A stretch of DNA of 38,351 bases from Acetobacteraceae bacterium (GCA_027487385.1 JAIYDS010000241.1:1-38351), one strand, 5' to 3'. Positions 7,882 through 17,083 are shown, counted from the first letter of the stretch. The notes: generated by a model from the sequence alone, not told the origin. Numbers and translations: made by a program.

Positions 7882-7917
7882 TGACCGGGATGGCTTACCG
7901 CGCGGTTAACGCAGGAT

Positions 7918-8883
7918 TCAGCTCTCGGGCTTGATGTCCGCGCGGCGGATCACCGCGCCCCACTTCTCGTATTCCTCGCGTTGGATGCGGGCCAGTTCCT
8001 CCGGCGTCGAGGCCACCAGCTCATAGCCGAGTTCGAAGAAGCGGCGCGCCACATCGCTGTCGCGCGCGGTGGCGACCGTCGCGGCGTGCAGGCGCTGCAC
8101 CACGGAAGGCGGCGCGCCGGCGGTCATGTAGATGGCGGCCCAGGTGTAGCTCTCGAATTCCGGCAGTCCCTGCTCGGCCACCGGCACCAGCTCGGGCATG
8201 TTCGGGATGCGCGTCTTCGTGCCCGCGCCGAGCGCGCGCAGCGTGCCCTGCTGCACCTGGCCGATGGCCGGCGCCAGCGCGTCGATCATGAAGGTGACGC
8301 GGCCCGCCAGCAGCTCGATGATGGCGGGGCCCGAGCCGCGCGTCGGGATATGCGTGGCCCGCACGCCGGCCAGTTGCAGGAAAAGCTCCGGCGCCAGATG
8401 GGTGATGGAGCCGGCACCGGTGGAGACGTAATTGTGCCGCCCCGGCTCCCGCCGCAGCAGGGCGATCAGCTCCTGCACATTGGTGAGGCCGGAGGCCGGG
8501 TTCACCAGCACCACATGCGGCACGCGGGCGATGAAGCTGATCGGCTGGAAATCCCGCACCGGATCGTAGCGCAGCGTGGGAAACAGCGCGGGGGCGATGC
8601 TGTTGGTGGCCCCCGTGGTGCTGAACAGCGTGTGGCCATCTGTCGCGCGCGCCACCACCTCGGCCGCGATGGTGCCGCCCGCGCCGGTCCGCCCCTCGAT
8701 GATGACGGGCTGGCCCAGGCGCTGCTGCAGCCCGGGGGCGAGCAGCCGCGCCGTCAGATCCGTCACGCCGCCCGCCGCGAAGGGCAGGATCATGCGCAGC
8801 GGCTGGCGCGGCCAATCGGCCGTCTGAGCCTGGGCTGCCAGGGGCGCCGCACCAGCGGCGGCAAGCAGGGCACGGCGTTTCAT
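7918..8883 (-). CDS. Bug/TctC-family extracytoplasmic substrate-binding protein
   Basis: The product is 321 residues with an N-terminal export signal (MKRRALLAAAGAAPLAAQAQ). The family pattern follows: WPRQPLRMILPFAAGGVTD (the carboxylate-binding loop), then VIIEGRTGAGGTIAA, DGHTLFSTT, and YVSTGAGSITHL. Bug proteins are periplasmic receptors of tripartite tricarboxylate transporters and usually bind carboxylic acids. No TctA/TctB membrane genes are in the window, so this is an orphan receptor here, as is common in this group. Its ATG overlaps the stop of the upstream small AtuA-associated gene (ATGA), so it is the last gene of the glpK-PLP-AtuA operon and probably delivers or senses the substrate of that pathway. 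Confidence 0.93.
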   Translation of the reverse strand: MKRRALLAAAGAAPLAAQAQTADWPRQPLRMILPFAAGGVTDLTARLLAPGLQQRLGQPVIIEGRTGAGGTIAAEVVARATDGHTLFSTTGATNSIAPALFPTLRYDPVRDFQPISFIARVPHVVLVNPASGLTNVQELIALLRREPGRHNYVSTGAGSITHLAPELFLQLAGVRATHIPTRGSGPAIIELLAGRVTFMIDALAPAIGQVQQGTLRALGAGTKTRIPNMPELVPVAEQGLPEFESYTWAAIYMTAGAPPSVVQRLHAATVATARDSDVARRFFELGYELVASTPEELARIQREEYEKWGAVIRRADIKPES

Positions 8884-9221
8884 GCGGGTCTCTCCAGCAA
8901 TTCCTCGGGGATGGTCACGGTGAGCGACAGCAGGCGGAAGGAGTTGGTCTTGCCATGGCCATCCAGGTTCAGGCTGCCATTCACGCCGCCCTCCAGCACC
9001 TCATCCACCACGAAGTTGAAGCTGTGGATCAGCGGCAGGTCATGCCGCACGCAACTGGTGGCACCGCGATGGCGAAAGAGCGCCAGCACGCGCTCCGCCG
9101 TCACCTGCTCGGCCAGCAGCGGATAAAGCTCCGGCCGATAGGGAATGAGCGACATGTTGAGGCGGTTGCCCTTGTCGCCCGCGCGGCCATGCGCGACCTG
9201 GTGCAGGGGGACTTCGATCAC
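8880..9221 (-). CDS. Small AtuA-associated (ferredoxin-fold-like) protein
   Basis: The reading frame extends upstream, but the best start is the GTG at 9219-9221, which overlaps the AtuA stop in a GTGA arrangement. This gives 113 residues starting VIEVPLHQVAHGRAGDKGNRL. The AHGRAGDKGN and LNMSLIPY segments, and the FVVDEVLEGGVNGSLNLDGHGK C-terminal half, match the small partner or C-terminal domain that accompanies AtuA proteins; in some genomes it is fused to AtuA. It probably forms a complex with AtuA. The chemical role is not established to my knowledge. Its stop overlaps the start of the Bug receptor gene by 4 bases. Confidence 0.8.
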   Translation of the reverse strand: MIEVPLHQVAHGRAGDKGNRLNMSLIPYRPELYPLLAEQVTAERVLALFRHRGATSCVRHDLPLIHSFNFVVDEVLEGGVNGSLNLDGHGKTNSFRLLSLTVTIPEELLERPA

Positions 9222-10597
9222 GACAGAATCTCCCGCGCCGTCCGCACCGAGACCGTCACCGGCACGCGCTCGCGCAGCACCAGGTGGCTGCGCGTTAGGA
9301 TGCGCGGCGTGACGCGCCAGCGCGCCCCGCCCGTGCCCGCCGTGCCGCAGCACAACATGGCCAGGACCTCCCGCGCCGCCTGGTCGGCATCGTCGCGCGT
9401 GCGCGCTTCGACGGCCAGGCGGATGCGGATCTCCGGCGGCTCCGGTCCGTCATAGCCGCGCCAGAGCGCGCCATCATCGCTGTCATGCACGCTGGCCACG
9501 CCGATCAGGTCCACCCGCGCGCGGACATCGAGGTGGCGGATCTTCATGCGGGCGAGCAGCACATCGGCGGTGGCGCGGGCGCGGGCCAGGGCATTGGGGC
9601 CGGCGACGGAGACCTCGCCCTCGCCGAGCCAGCTGCCCTCGAAGCTCGCCGTCACCTTCAGCGTATCGGGGCGCGGATGGCCGCGCAGCCCGTGCACGGC
9701 CAAGCGGTCCTGGCCCACCTGCTCCAGCGTGCAGCCGGTGATGTCCAGCACCACATCGGGCGTGATGTAGTGCGCCGGGTCATGCAGCTCATAGAGCAGC
9801 TGCTCCTTCACCGTGCGCAGATCCACGATGCCGCCGGTGTTCGCGGCCTTGGTGATGACCAGCCCGCCCTCCCGCGTTACTTCGGCGATGGGGAAGCCGA
9901 TATTCGCGGGGTCGGGGATGTCCTTGAAGCCGGGGTCCCAGAAGACGCCGCCGGTGACCTGGCTGCCGCATTCCAGCAGGTGGCCGGTGGCGGCACCCAG
10001 CGCCAGCTTCTCCCAATCATCCGCGCGCCAGCCGAAATGATGCGCGAGGGGCGCGATGGCCAGCGCCGGGTCGCTGGTGCGGCCGGCCACCACCACATCC
10101 GCGCCCTCGGCCAGGGCCTGCACCAGCGGCTCCGCGCCGATATAGGCATTGGCGGCGATGAGGTTCCAGGCGCCCATGTCGAGCCCGGCATCCGCCTCAT
10201 GCACCGGCAATTGCCCGCCGGCGACCAGGCCCGTCACGTCATCCCCCTCGACGAGCGCGATGCGCAGATCGGGCAGGCCCTGCGCCATGGCGAGGCGCGC
10301 CACGGCCCGCGCGGCGGCGGGCGGATTGGCCGCGCCCCAATTGCCCAGCAGCGGGATGCCGTGTTGCTTCGCCAGCGCCAGGATGGGCTCCAGCAGGCGT
10401 TCCAGCATGGGCTCATAGCCCGCCTCGCGGTCGCGGCGCTTTTCCAGATGGGCCAGGGCCACGGTGCGCTCGCCCAGCGTCTCGAAGAACATGGCGGAGG
10501 GCAGGCCACTTGCGATCAGGGTGCGCAGCACGGGCAGCGGCGCATCCACCCGGTCGCCCGAGAAGCCTGCGCCATTGCCGACGAGAAAGCGGTCCAT
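9218..10597 (-). CDS. AtuA family protein (DUF1446; acyclic terpene utilisation AtuA)
   Basis: The start is ATG at 10595-10597 (MDRFLVGNGAGFSGDR), with GGGAGAA just upstream; the longer open frame has no comparable signal. The product is 459 residues. Family features are the N-terminal GNGAGFSGDR loop, LLGNWGAANPPAAARAV, a DVVVAGRTSDPALAIAP segment, HLLECGSQVTGG, and ITKAANTGGIVDLRTVKEQL. AtuA was named from a Pseudomonas citronellol/geraniol operon, but related genes occur next to varied carboxylate-pathway genes, so terpene use should not be assumed. No atuCF-like carboxylase genes are present here. It sits between the SelA-like PLP enzyme gene (37-base gap) and its small partner (4-base overlap). 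Confidence 0.88.
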   Translation of the reverse strand: MDRFLVGNGAGFSGDRVDAPLPVLRTLIASGLPSAMFFETLGERTVALAHLEKRRDREAGYEPMLERLLEPILALAKQHGIPLLGNWGAANPPAAARAVARLAMAQGLPDLRIALVEGDDVTGLVAGGQLPVHEADAGLDMGAWNLIAANAYIGAEPLVQALAEGADVVVAGRTSDPALAIAPLAHHFGWRADDWEKLALGAATGHLLECGSQVTGGVFWDPGFKDIPDPANIGFPIAEVTREGGLVITKAANTGGIVDLRTVKEQLLYELHDPAHYITPDVVLDITGCTLEQVGQDRLAVHGLRGHPRPDTLKVTASFEGSWLGEGEVSVAGPNALARARATADVLLARMKIRHLDVRARVDLIGVASVHDSDDGALWRGYDGPEPPEIRIRLAVEARTRDDADQAAREVLAMLCCGTAGTGGARWRVTPRILTRSHLVLRERVPVTVSVRTAREILS

Positions 10598-10634
10598 CTG
10601 GTTCTCCCTGGGCTCAAGTCTTCGCCGGGCCGCG

Positions 10635-11816
10635 TCAATCCGCAAGGGCGGCGCGCAGCAATTCGCCCAGGCGCGCGCAATCCCGCTCATGCAGGCTGAT
10701 CGGGTTGATGGTGAGGATGCCCTCGCGCAGCCGGGCCGGGTTCACATGCACGGCCGGGGTTCCGGCGCGCAGCCGCGCTTCCATGGCCGGTGCATCGGGC
10801 ACGCGCAGCAGCAGCAGCGGAACCTCGCCCGCGGCGCCCTCCTCGAATTCCAGGCCCGCGGCGGCGCGCACGGCGTCCAGGCGCGCCTGCCAGCGTGCGC
10901 GGCGGGTGGCCGCATCCTCGCGGGTGAAGCGGCGCAGCGCGACCAGCAGCCCCATCACCTCCTCGCGCCCCACCTTGCAGGAGCGGCCGATGCCGGTGCG
11001 CGGGAAGAAGGCGAGTTGCGACAGCGCCGAAAACTCCGCCGGCGCGCGGAATTGCCCGGCCGGCAGGTCGAGGTCGAGCATCTGCGCCAGCCCCGCCGCC
11101 ACCAGCGGCCCGCGCCCGGCGAGAATGCCCGAAGCCTGCGGCCCACCGATCGCCTTGCCGCCGGAGAAGGCCACGAGATCGGCGCCCTGTTCGAAGAAGC
11201 GGCGCAAATTCTCGGCCGGCGGCAATTGCGCGGCCGCATCCACGATCACGGGGATGCCGGCCTCCCGCGCCACGGCGGTGATCTCGGGCAAGGGCGGCTC
11301 AGCATGGGGCTGCGCCACATGCAGGATGCCGGCGGTGCGCGGCGTGATCGCATCGGCGAATTCGGCGGCACTCGCATCGCGCACGCCAGCGCCCGAGACG
11401 CGGTCGGGAATGCCGACATCCACGAGGCGCCCGCCCGCCGTCTCGATGGCGCGGTCATACATGTTGCGCTGGCTGCGCGAGATCAGGAATTCGCAGCGCC
11501 CCTCGCGCGTCATCGGCAGCCGGTTCATCGCCCCGGCATCGAGCCGCGTCAGGCAGGCTGCGGCGGCCAGCAACAAGGCGGCGGAGGCGCCGGAGGTCAC
11601 GAAACCCGCCTCCGCTCCCGTCGCGTGGGTGATCTCGCGGCAGGCCGCGGCCTGGAGGTCGAGGATATCCACGCTGGCCGTCGCGGCCTCGCGCATGGCG
11701 TCGGCCACCTCATCGCTCAACGGCCCGGCGGAGAGGCGGGTGTTGGTGCCATAGGCGTTGATAATGGGGGTGATGCCGAAGCGCTCGAAGATCATGCGCT
11801 GCGCGTCCCTGGTCAT
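10635..11816 (-). CDS. SelA-like / aminotransferase class V-type PLP enzyme
   Basis: The chosen start, ATG at 11814-11816, overlaps the glycerol kinase stop (ATGA), giving 393 residues; an alternative ATG at 11793-11795 begins MIFERFG. The protein is a fold-type I PLP enzyme of the SelA/D-glucosaminate-6-phosphate ammonia-lyase group: [37 protein letters not shown] (phosphate cup), the Asp in [13 protein letters not shown] (about residue 193, pairs with the pyridine nitrogen), and the Schiff-base Lys in [12 protein letters not shown] (about residue 221). It is not true SelA, since it is shorter and no selenocysteine genes are nearby. A lyase or deaminase acting on an amino acid or amino sugar acid is plausible; the substrate is unknown. 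Confidence 0.82.
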   Translation of the reverse strand: MTRDAQRMIFERFGITPIINAYGTNTRLSAGPLSDEVADAMREAATASVDILDLQAAACREITHATGAEAGFVTSGASAALLLAAAACLTRLDAGAMNRLPMTREGRCEFLISRSQRNMYDRAIETAGGRLVDVGIPDRVSGAGVRDASAAEFADAITPRTAGILHVAQPHAEPPLPEITAVAREAGIPVIVDAAAQLPPAENLRRFFEQGADLVAFSGGKAIGGPQASGILAGRGPLVAAGLAQMLDLDLPAGQFRAPAEFSALSQLAFFPRTGIGRSCKVGREEVMGLLVALRRFTREDAATRRARWQARLDAVRAAAGLEFEEGAAGEVPLLLLRVPDAPAMEARLRAGTPAVHVNPARLREGILTINPISLHERDCARLGELLRAALAD

Positions 11817-13291
11817 GCGCTGCGCGTGCGGCGCACGGCATCCTGCCAGAGCGCCTTGCGTTCGGCCGCTTCCGAGCGGCTCATATTCGGCAGGAAGCGG
11901 CGCTCCAGCCGCCAATGGGTGGGCGCATCGCCGGGTGGGGGCAGGAGCCCGGCCTGCAACCCCGCGAGATAGGCGGCACCCAGCGCCGTGGTCTCGGTCA
12001 CCGCGGGCCGGTCCACCGGGGCGCCCAGCAGATCGGCCAGGAATTGCATGGTCCAGTCGCTGCCCACCATGCCGCCATCCACCCGCAGCACCGTCTCCTT
12101 CATGCCCGGCCAGTCGCGCCGCATCGCGTTCAGCAGGTCACTGGTCTGCAGGGCGACCGATTCGAGCGCGGCGCGGCAGATTTCGGCGCGGCCGGAGGCG
12201 CGGGTCAGGCCCAATATGGCGCCGCGCGCCTCGGCATCCCACCAGGGCGCGCCGAGGCCGGTGAAGGCGGGCACCAGGTGCACCCGCTCGGCCGGGTTGG
12301 CGCGGGCGGCCCATTCCCCGGCTTCCCGCGCGTGCTGGATGATGCCGAGGCCGTCGCGCAGCCATTGCACCGTGGCGCCGGCCATGAAGATCGAGCCCTC
12401 CAGCGCATAGGCGCGGCGGCCGCCCAATTGCCAGGCGATGGTGGTAAGCAGGCGGTTGGTGGAGGTCACGGCCTCCTCGCCCGTCACCAGCAGGGCGAAG
12501 CAGCCGGTGCCATAGGTGGATTTCATCATGCCCGGCGCGAAGCAGGCCTGGCCGATGGTCGCCGCCTGCTGGTCGCCGGCCATGCCGAGGATGGGGATGG
12601 AGCCGCCCAGCAGCGTGGTCTCGCCGAAAGGTGCGGCACAGTCCCGCACCTCGGGCAGGAGGCCCATGGGCACGCGGAACAGCGCGCATAGCTCCGCATC
12701 CCAGGCGCCGCGATGGATGTCGAAGAGCATGGTGCGCGCCGCGTTCGTCGCATCCGTCGCATGCACGCGCCCCTCGGTCAGGCGAAACAGGAGAAAACTC
12801 TCCACCGTGCCGAAGCAGAGTTCGCCGCGCTCCGCCGCCGCCCGCGCGCCGGGCGTGTTGTCCAGCAGCCAGCCGAGCTTGGTGGCGGAGAAATAGGGGT
12901 CGAGCAGCAGGCCGGTGCGGGCCGTGACCAGCGCTTCATGGCCCTGGGCGCGCAGCCCCTCGCAGATGGCGGCGGTGCGGCGGTCCTGCCAGACGATGGC
13001 GCGGCTGACGGCGCGGCCCGTCGCGCGTTCCCAGAGCAGGGTCGTCTCGCGCTGGTTCGTGATGCCGATGCCGGCGACATCCCGCGCCGTCCCCCCGGCG
13101 CGCGCCAGGGCCTCGCGCAGCACGGCGATGCTGTGCGCGGCGATGTCCTCGGGCTCATGCTCCACCCAGCCCGGCGCCGGGAAATGCTGCGGCAGTTCCA
13201 CCTGGGCGGTCGCGCGCGGTTCCAGCCGCTCGTCAAAGGCGATGGCGCGCGTCGAGGTCGTGCCCTGGTCCAGGGCGAGCAGCAGGGGCAT
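11813..13291 (-). CDS. glpK: Glycerol kinase
   Basis: The start is ATG at 13289-13291 with GGGAG about 8 bases upstream; the upstream GTG at 13300 overlaps that SD and is less likely. The product is 492 residues, the usual GlpK length. FGGY-kinase features are [12 protein letters not shown] (phosphate loop), NQRETTLLW and AIVWQDRRT (the Arg-Glu and Trp that contact glycerol), LDPYFSATK (Tyr), AGDQQAA (catalytic Asp), [11 protein letters not shown], and [18 protein letters not shown]. All expected glycerol contacts are present, so it should make glycerol 3-phosphate from glycerol and ATP. It is odd that glpD, glpF and a glp regulator are absent and that glpK leads an operon with a PLP enzyme, AtuA and a Bug receptor, so a related polyol acid substrate cannot be excluded. 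Confidence 0.9.
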   Translation of the reverse strand: MPLLLALDQGTTSTRAIAFDERLEPRATAQVELPQHFPAPGWVEHEPEDIAAHSIAVLREALARAGGTARDVAGIGITNQRETTLLWERATGRAVSRAIVWQDRRTAAICEGLRAQGHEALVTARTGLLLDPYFSATKLGWLLDNTPGARAAAERGELCFGTVESFLLFRLTEGRVHATDATNAARTMLFDIHRGAWDAELCALFRVPMGLLPEVRDCAAPFGETTLLGGSIPILGMAGDQQAATIGQACFAPGMMKSTYGTGCFALLVTGEEAVTSTNRLLTTIAWQLGGRRAYALEGSIFMAGATVQWLRDGLGIIQHAREAGEWAARANPAERVHLVPAFTGLGAPWWDAEARGAILGLTRASGRAEICRAALESVALQTSDLLNAMRRDWPGMKETVLRVDGGMVGSDWTMQFLADLLGAPVDRPAVTETTALGAAYLAGLQAGLLPPPGDAPTHWRLERRFLPNMSRSEAAERKALWQDAVRRTRSA

Positions 13292-13353
13292 GGCGTTCAC
13301 TCCCAGGTGTTGGGGGCAGGAGAGGAAGGAATCCCGGCAGGGTCAACCGGGGT

Positions 13354-13382
13354 TTGACGCAGGGGGAGGGCGGCCCGACAAT
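13354..13382 (+). promoter_or_regulatory. Sigma70-type promoter for the M20 amidohydrolase
   Basis: TTGACG at 13354-13359, then exactly 17 bp, then GACAAT at 13377-13382; the gene starts at 13409. A divergent TTGACC lies on the minus strand at 13341-13346, so GTCAACC/GGTTTGAC form a small inverted repeat between two back-to-back -35 boxes. The minus -10 for the glpK operon is poor. Confidence 0.6.
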
Positions 13383-13408
13383 CGGAGAACAGCCGAGGAG
13401 CCCACCCC

Positions 13409-14584
13409 ATGCCCGTGAACAACCGCATCGCCGCCATGGCGCCCGAAATCGCTGAATGGCGCCAGACCATCCATGCCAACCCCGAGCTGGGCTTCGAGGA
13501 GCATGCGACCAGCGCGCTGGTGGCCGAGAAGCTCGCCTCCTGGGGAATCGAGGTGCATCGCGGCATCGCCGGCACCGGCCTGGTGGGCGTGCTGCGCAAC
13601 GGCAATTCGGGCCGCTCCATCGGGCTGCGCGCCGATATGGACTGCCTGCCGATGACCGAGGAAACCGGCGCGCCGCATGCTTCCAGGACACCCGGCAAGA
13701 TGCACGCCTGCGGCCATGACGGCCACACCGCCATGCTGCTGGGCGCGGCCAAATACCTGGCCGAAACCCGCAATTTCGACGGCACCGTGAATTTCATCTT
13801 CCAGCCGGCCGAGGAAGGCCCCGGCGGCGGCCGCGTCATGGTGGAGGAAGGCCTCTTCGAGCGTTTCCCCTGCGACAGCGTCTATGGCATCCACAACGAT
13901 CCCTCGCTGGCCCTGGGCGAGACCTCCATCGTCGCCGGCCCCATCCTGGCTTCGGCCGATACGGTCACCTTCAAGATCCGCGGCCTGGGTGGCCATGCGG
14001 CGCGGCCGCATATGGCGATTGATCCCGTGCTGATCGGCGCGCAGCTGGTGGTGGCGCTGCAGGGCATCGTCTCCCGCCGGGTGGACCCGCTGGACAGCGC
14101 GGTGCTGAGCCTGTGCATGTTCCATGCCGGCAGCGCCTCCAACGTCATCCCCGAGACGGCCGAGATCAAGGGCACCATCCGCACCCTGAAGAAGGAAACC
14201 CGCGCCGCGATGGAGCGCCACATCAAGCGCATCGCGGCGTCCGTCGCCGAGGCCTTCGAGGCCGAGATCGTGGTGGAGTGGAAGTCGGGCTATCCCGTCA
14301 CCGTGAACCATGAGCGCGAGGCGGATCTCGCAGCCCAGGCCGCCGCGAAGGTCTTCGCGCCCGAGGGCATCATCCGCAAGCGCCCGCCCATCATGGGCGC
14401 CGAGGATTTCTCCTACATGCTGGAGAAGCGCCCCGGTGCCTTCGTGAAACTTGGCCAGAAGGCGCCCGACGGCAAAGGCGGCGTGCCGGTGCACCATCCG
14501 AAATACGACTTCAACGACGACGCCGCGCCCTATGGCGTCGGCTTTTTCAGCGCCCTGGTGGAGCAGGAATTGCCGCGCGGATAA
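13409..14584 (+). CDS. M20-family amidohydrolase (hippurate hydrolase / N-acyl amino acid type)
   Basis: The product is 391 residues, with GAGGAG before the ATG. It is a peptidase M20D-type metal amidohydrolase: substrate and metal motifs IHANPELGFEEHAT, GLRADMDCLPM (Asp ligand), HACGHDGHTAMLLGAA (residues about 99-114, Cys/His ligands), QPAEEGPGGGRVMVEEG (catalytic and metal Glu), the dimerisation-domain GGHAARPH, and the C-terminal MGAEDFSYMLEKRPG. Such enzymes cleave N-acylated amino acids or related amides in the cytoplasm. It is divergent from the glpK operon and convergent with oxyR, with its own promoter. Substrate cannot be told from sequence. Confidence 0.92.
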   Translation: MPVNNRIAAMAPEIAEWRQTIHANPELGFEEHATSALVAEKLASWGIEVHRGIAGTGLVGVLRNGNSGRSIGLRADMDCLPMTEETGAPHASRTPGKMHACGHDGHTAMLLGAAKYLAETRNFDGTVNFIFQPAEEGPGGGRVMVEEGLFERFPCDSVYGIHNDPSLALGETSIVAGPILASADTVTFKIRGLGGHAARPHMAIDPVLIGAQLVVALQGIVSRRVDPLDSAVLSLCMFHAGSASNVIPETAEIKGTIRTLKKETRAAMERHIKRIAASVAEAFEAEIVVEWKSGYPVTVNHEREADLAAQAAAKVFAPEGIIRKRPPIMGAEDFSYMLEKRPGAFVKLGQKAPDGKGGVPVHHPKYDFNDDAAPYGVGFFSALVEQELPRG

Positions 14585-14591
14585 GGCGACC

Positions 14592-14608
14592 GGGGGGCAG
14601 CGCCCCCC
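14592..14608. terminator. GC-only hairpin between convergent M20 gene and oxyR
   Basis: GGGGGGC at 14592-14598 and GCCCCCC at 14602-14608 form a 7-bp stem with a 3-nt loop in the 25-base gap between the two stop codons. There is no T-tract on the plus strand, so it is a weak terminator or pause candidate serving both directions. Confidence 0.4.
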
Positions 14609-14609
14609 C

Positions 14610-15563
14610 TCAGGCCGTCTCCCGCGCCTTTCCGGGCTTGTGCACCTTCACGGCGCTCTGCTCGGCCAGGATTTCGCCGATGCTCTGCCGCAGCAGCCGG
14701 ATGTCCCGGATGCGGCCGAAGCTGGGCCGGTGGAAGAGCGCCACGTCGCGCATGTGCTGCCCGCCGGTGATCCGCCGATAGGCCACCATGTCATCCAGCA
14801 GCGCCCCCACCTGGATGGCGAGCTGCGGCATGAAGGAGACGCCCGAACCGGCCGCGATCATCTGCCGCAGCGTCTCCAGGCTCGCCGCCTGCAATTCGGG
14901 CGAGCCCTCGCGCAGGCGGCTGGGGCAGAGGGCGATGGCCTGTTCGCGCAGGCAATGCCCCTCGGCGAGCAGGATCAGCTCGGCCACCGGAATATCGCCG
15001 GGGCTGACCGCCTCCACCTGCGCCAGCTTGTGGTCACGCGGCACGGCCAGCGCCAGTTCCTCGCGGAACAGCGGCAATTCGGTCAGCTCGGCATCGCCCA
15101 CCGGGCTGGTGGCCAGCAGCGCGTCCAGCTCGCCTTCCTCCAGCTGGCGGACCAGCACGCGGGTATGACCCTCGGTCAGCAGCAGCTTGAGGTCGGGGTA
15201 GCGGGCGCGCAGCGGCTTCAGCAGGAAGGGCACCAGATAGGGGCCGAGGGTGGAGATCACGCCCAGGCGCAGCGTGCCGGTCAGCGGCTCGGCGCCGATG
15301 CGCACCACTTCGAAGAGGCGCCGCGCCTCGCTGATGATGCGCTTGGCCTGGGCCACCACCTCCTCGCCGCGGCGGGTCACCAGCACCCCGCGCGGGCTGC
15401 GCTCGAAGATCTCCACGCCGAGGAACTCCTCCAGCTTGCGCAGCTGGCCTGAGAGCGTGGGCTGGCTGACGCCGCAGGATTGGGCGGCGCGGCCGAAATG
15501 CAGATGCTCGGCGACGGCGGTGATGTATTCGAGATCGCGCAGGCTCAATCCGGCGAGATTCAT
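14610..15563 (-). CDS. oxyR: OxyR, LysR-type hydrogen peroxide sensor-regulator
   Basis: The product is 317 residues from ATG at 15561-15563; the longer open frame upstream lacks homologous sequence. The N-terminal winged HTH is LEYITAVAEHLHFGRAAQSC, then GVSQPTLSGQLRKLEEFLG. The effector domain carries the OxyR redox signature GHCLREQAIALCP: Cys at about residues 204 and 213, the same 9-residue spacing as the Cys199-Cys208 pair of E. coli OxyR, followed by SLETLRQMIAAGSGVSFMP. Peroxide should oxidise the pair to a disulfide and switch transcription. It is head to head with chrA across 184 bp, so OxyR may control both itself and chrA. No katG or ahp gene is in the window. Confidence 0.92.
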   Translation of the reverse strand: MNLAGLSLRDLEYITAVAEHLHFGRAAQSCGVSQPTLSGQLRKLEEFLGVEIFERSPRGVLVTRRGEEVVAQAKRIISEARRLFEVVRIGAEPLTGTLRLGVISTLGPYLVPFLLKPLRARYPDLKLLLTEGHTRVLVRQLEEGELDALLATSPVGDAELTELPLFREELALAVPRDHKLAQVEAVSPGDIPVAELILLAEGHCLREQAIALCPSRLREGSPELQAASLETLRQMIAAGSGVSFMPQLAIQVGALLDDMVAYRRITGGQHMRDVALFHRPSFGRIRDIRLLRQSIGEILAEQSAVKVHKPGKARETA

Positions 15564-15747
15564 GCGAGTCCCCAAAATTGGATGGCGAGACAGCATTCGC
15601 TCCTGGCCGCTCCAGCGCAAGGGGTTCGCGCCGAGGGCCCGGGGCGGGGAAAGGCGCTTGACGCCGGCCCTGTGCTGGTTGACCCCTGATGCTTCCCGGC
15701 GCCACGACGCGGCGCAGGATCTCCATTTTGCCGACAGGACGCCCCGC
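15564..15747. promoter_or_regulatory. Divergent oxyR/chrA control region
   Basis: This 184-bp gap separates the two starts. TTGACG at 15658-15663 is a possible -35 toward chrA, but no convincing -10 follows at 17 bp. CCAAAATTGG at about 15582-15591 is an A/T-rich near-palindrome near the oxyR start and could be part of a LysR-type site. No clear match to the ATAG-type OxyR site was found by eye. Confidence 0.3.
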
Positions 15748-17043
15748 ATGAGCGCATTGCCGAGCTTCAACGAGGCGCTGCGCGTCTGGGCGCGCATCGG
15801 CTGCCTCTCCTTTGGCGGGCCGGCCGCGCAGATCGCCATGATGCAGCGCGAGGTGGTGGACCAGCGCCATTGGGTGAGCGACCGGCGTTTCCTGCACGCC
15901 CTCAACTTCTGCATGCTGCTGCCGGGGCCCGAGGCCATGCAGCTGGCCACCTATCTCGGCTGGCTGATGCATGGGGTGAAGGGCGGCATCGCGGCCGGGC
16001 TGCTCTTCGTGCTGCCGGGCGCGCTGGTGATGCTGGCGCTCTCCTTCATCTACGCCATCCTGGGCGATGTGCCGCTGATCGCGGGGCTCTTCTTCGGTTT
16101 GAAATGCGCGGTGCTGATCCTGGTGGTGGAGGCGCTGCTGCGCGTGGCCAAGCGCGCCCTGAAGGGGGCGCTGCCCTGGGCGCTGGCGGCGGCGACCTTC
16201 GTGGCGCTCTTCGTCTTCGCCCTGCCCTTTCCCGTGGTGGTGCTGGCGGCCGCTGCCATCGGCTACGCCTTGCCCAACGCCTTCGCCGCTGGCGGCCATG
16301 GCAAGCCGCGCGAGGGCGGGCCGGCCGCGCTGGATGCCGCGCTGGCGGCCGACCCGGGCCGCATCGCCGCCATGGCGCCGCTGGCGCGCCGGGCGGGGCT
16401 GGTGGCGCTCGCCCTCTGGCTCTGGCCTGTCGCGCTGCTCATGCCGATGGGCGGCGTCTTCGCCGATATCGCCTGGTTCTTCTCCAAGATGGCGGTGGTC
16501 ACCTTCGGCGGCGCCTATGCCGTGCTGGCCTATGTGGCGCAGGAGGCCGTGGAGCATTACCGCTGGCTCTCCGCGCCCGAGATGCTGGCGGGCCTCGGCC
16601 TGGCCGAGACCACGCCCGGGCCGCTCATCCTCGTGCTGCAATTCGTGGGTTTTCTCGCGGGGTGGCGGGATTCCGGCGCGCTTGGCGCCATTGCCGGATC
16701 GGCGCTGACGCTCTGGGTCACCTTCCTGCCCTGCTTCGCCTGGATCTTCCTGGGCGCGCCCTATGTCGAGAAGCTGCATGACATGCCGCGCCTCAGGGGC
16801 GCGCTGGCGGGCGTGACGGCGGCCGTGGTGGGCGTCATCGCCAACCTCGCCCTCTGGTTCGGGCTGCGGGTGATCTTCGCGCGGATGGAGGGCATCCTGC
16901 CCGACCCCTGGAGCCTGCAACCCGCGGCCCTTCTGCTGAGTGTGCTGGCCGGGCTTTGCCTCTTTCGCTTCAAGCTCGGCGTGGTGACGGTGCTGGGGGT
17001 GACGGCGCTGGCGGGGCTGGTGCTGCGGCTGGTTGGGTTTTGA
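15748..17043 (+). CDS. chrA: Chromate efflux transporter (ChrA, CHR family)
   Basis: The start is ATG at 15748 (MSALPSFNEALRVW); the frame is open upstream through antisense oxyR only. The product is 431 residues with two homologous CHR halves, as in long bidomain ChrA. The first half has SFGGPAAQIAMMQREVV and NFCMLLPGPEAMQLATYLGW; the second has TFGGAYAVLAYVAQEAV and GLAETTPGPLILVLQFVGF. About ten or more hydrophobic helices are visible. ChrA exports chromate from the cytoplasm. The divergent OxyR fits, since chromate reduction produces reactive oxygen. A bidirectional terminator follows. Confidence 0.93.
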   Translation: MSALPSFNEALRVWARIGCLSFGGPAAQIAMMQREVVDQRHWVSDRRFLHALNFCMLLPGPEAMQLATYLGWLMHGVKGGIAAGLLFVLPGALVMLALSFIYAILGDVPLIAGLFFGLKCAVLILVVEALLRVAKRALKGALPWALAAATFVALFVFALPFPVVVLAAAAIGYALPNAFAAGGHGKPREGGPAALDAALAADPGRIAAMAPLARRAGLVALALWLWPVALLMPMGGVFADIAWFFSKMAVVTFGGAYAVLAYVAQEAVEHYRWLSAPEMLAGLGLAETTPGPLILVLQFVGFLAGWRDSGALGAIAGSALTLWVTFLPCFAWIFLGAPYVEKLHDMPRLRGALAGVTAAVVGVIANLALWFGLRVIFARMEGILPDPWSLQPAALLLSVLAGLCLFRFKLGVVTVLGVTALAGLVLRLVGF

Positions 17044-17083
17044 GCAGGATCGGGGGAGGCGGGACTTCGGGAAGAAGAAATAG

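Noticed and set aside
9222-9353. N-terminal extension of the small AtuA-associated protein
   Set aside because: The upstream part of the open frame overlaps AtuA coding sequence and reads as low-complexity; the GTG overlapping the AtuA stop gives the family-like N-terminus.
10635-11816. PLP enzyme as true selenocysteine synthase SelA
   Set aside because: Shorter than SelA, no selB, selD or selC nearby, and the sequence fits the broader SelA-like lyase group.
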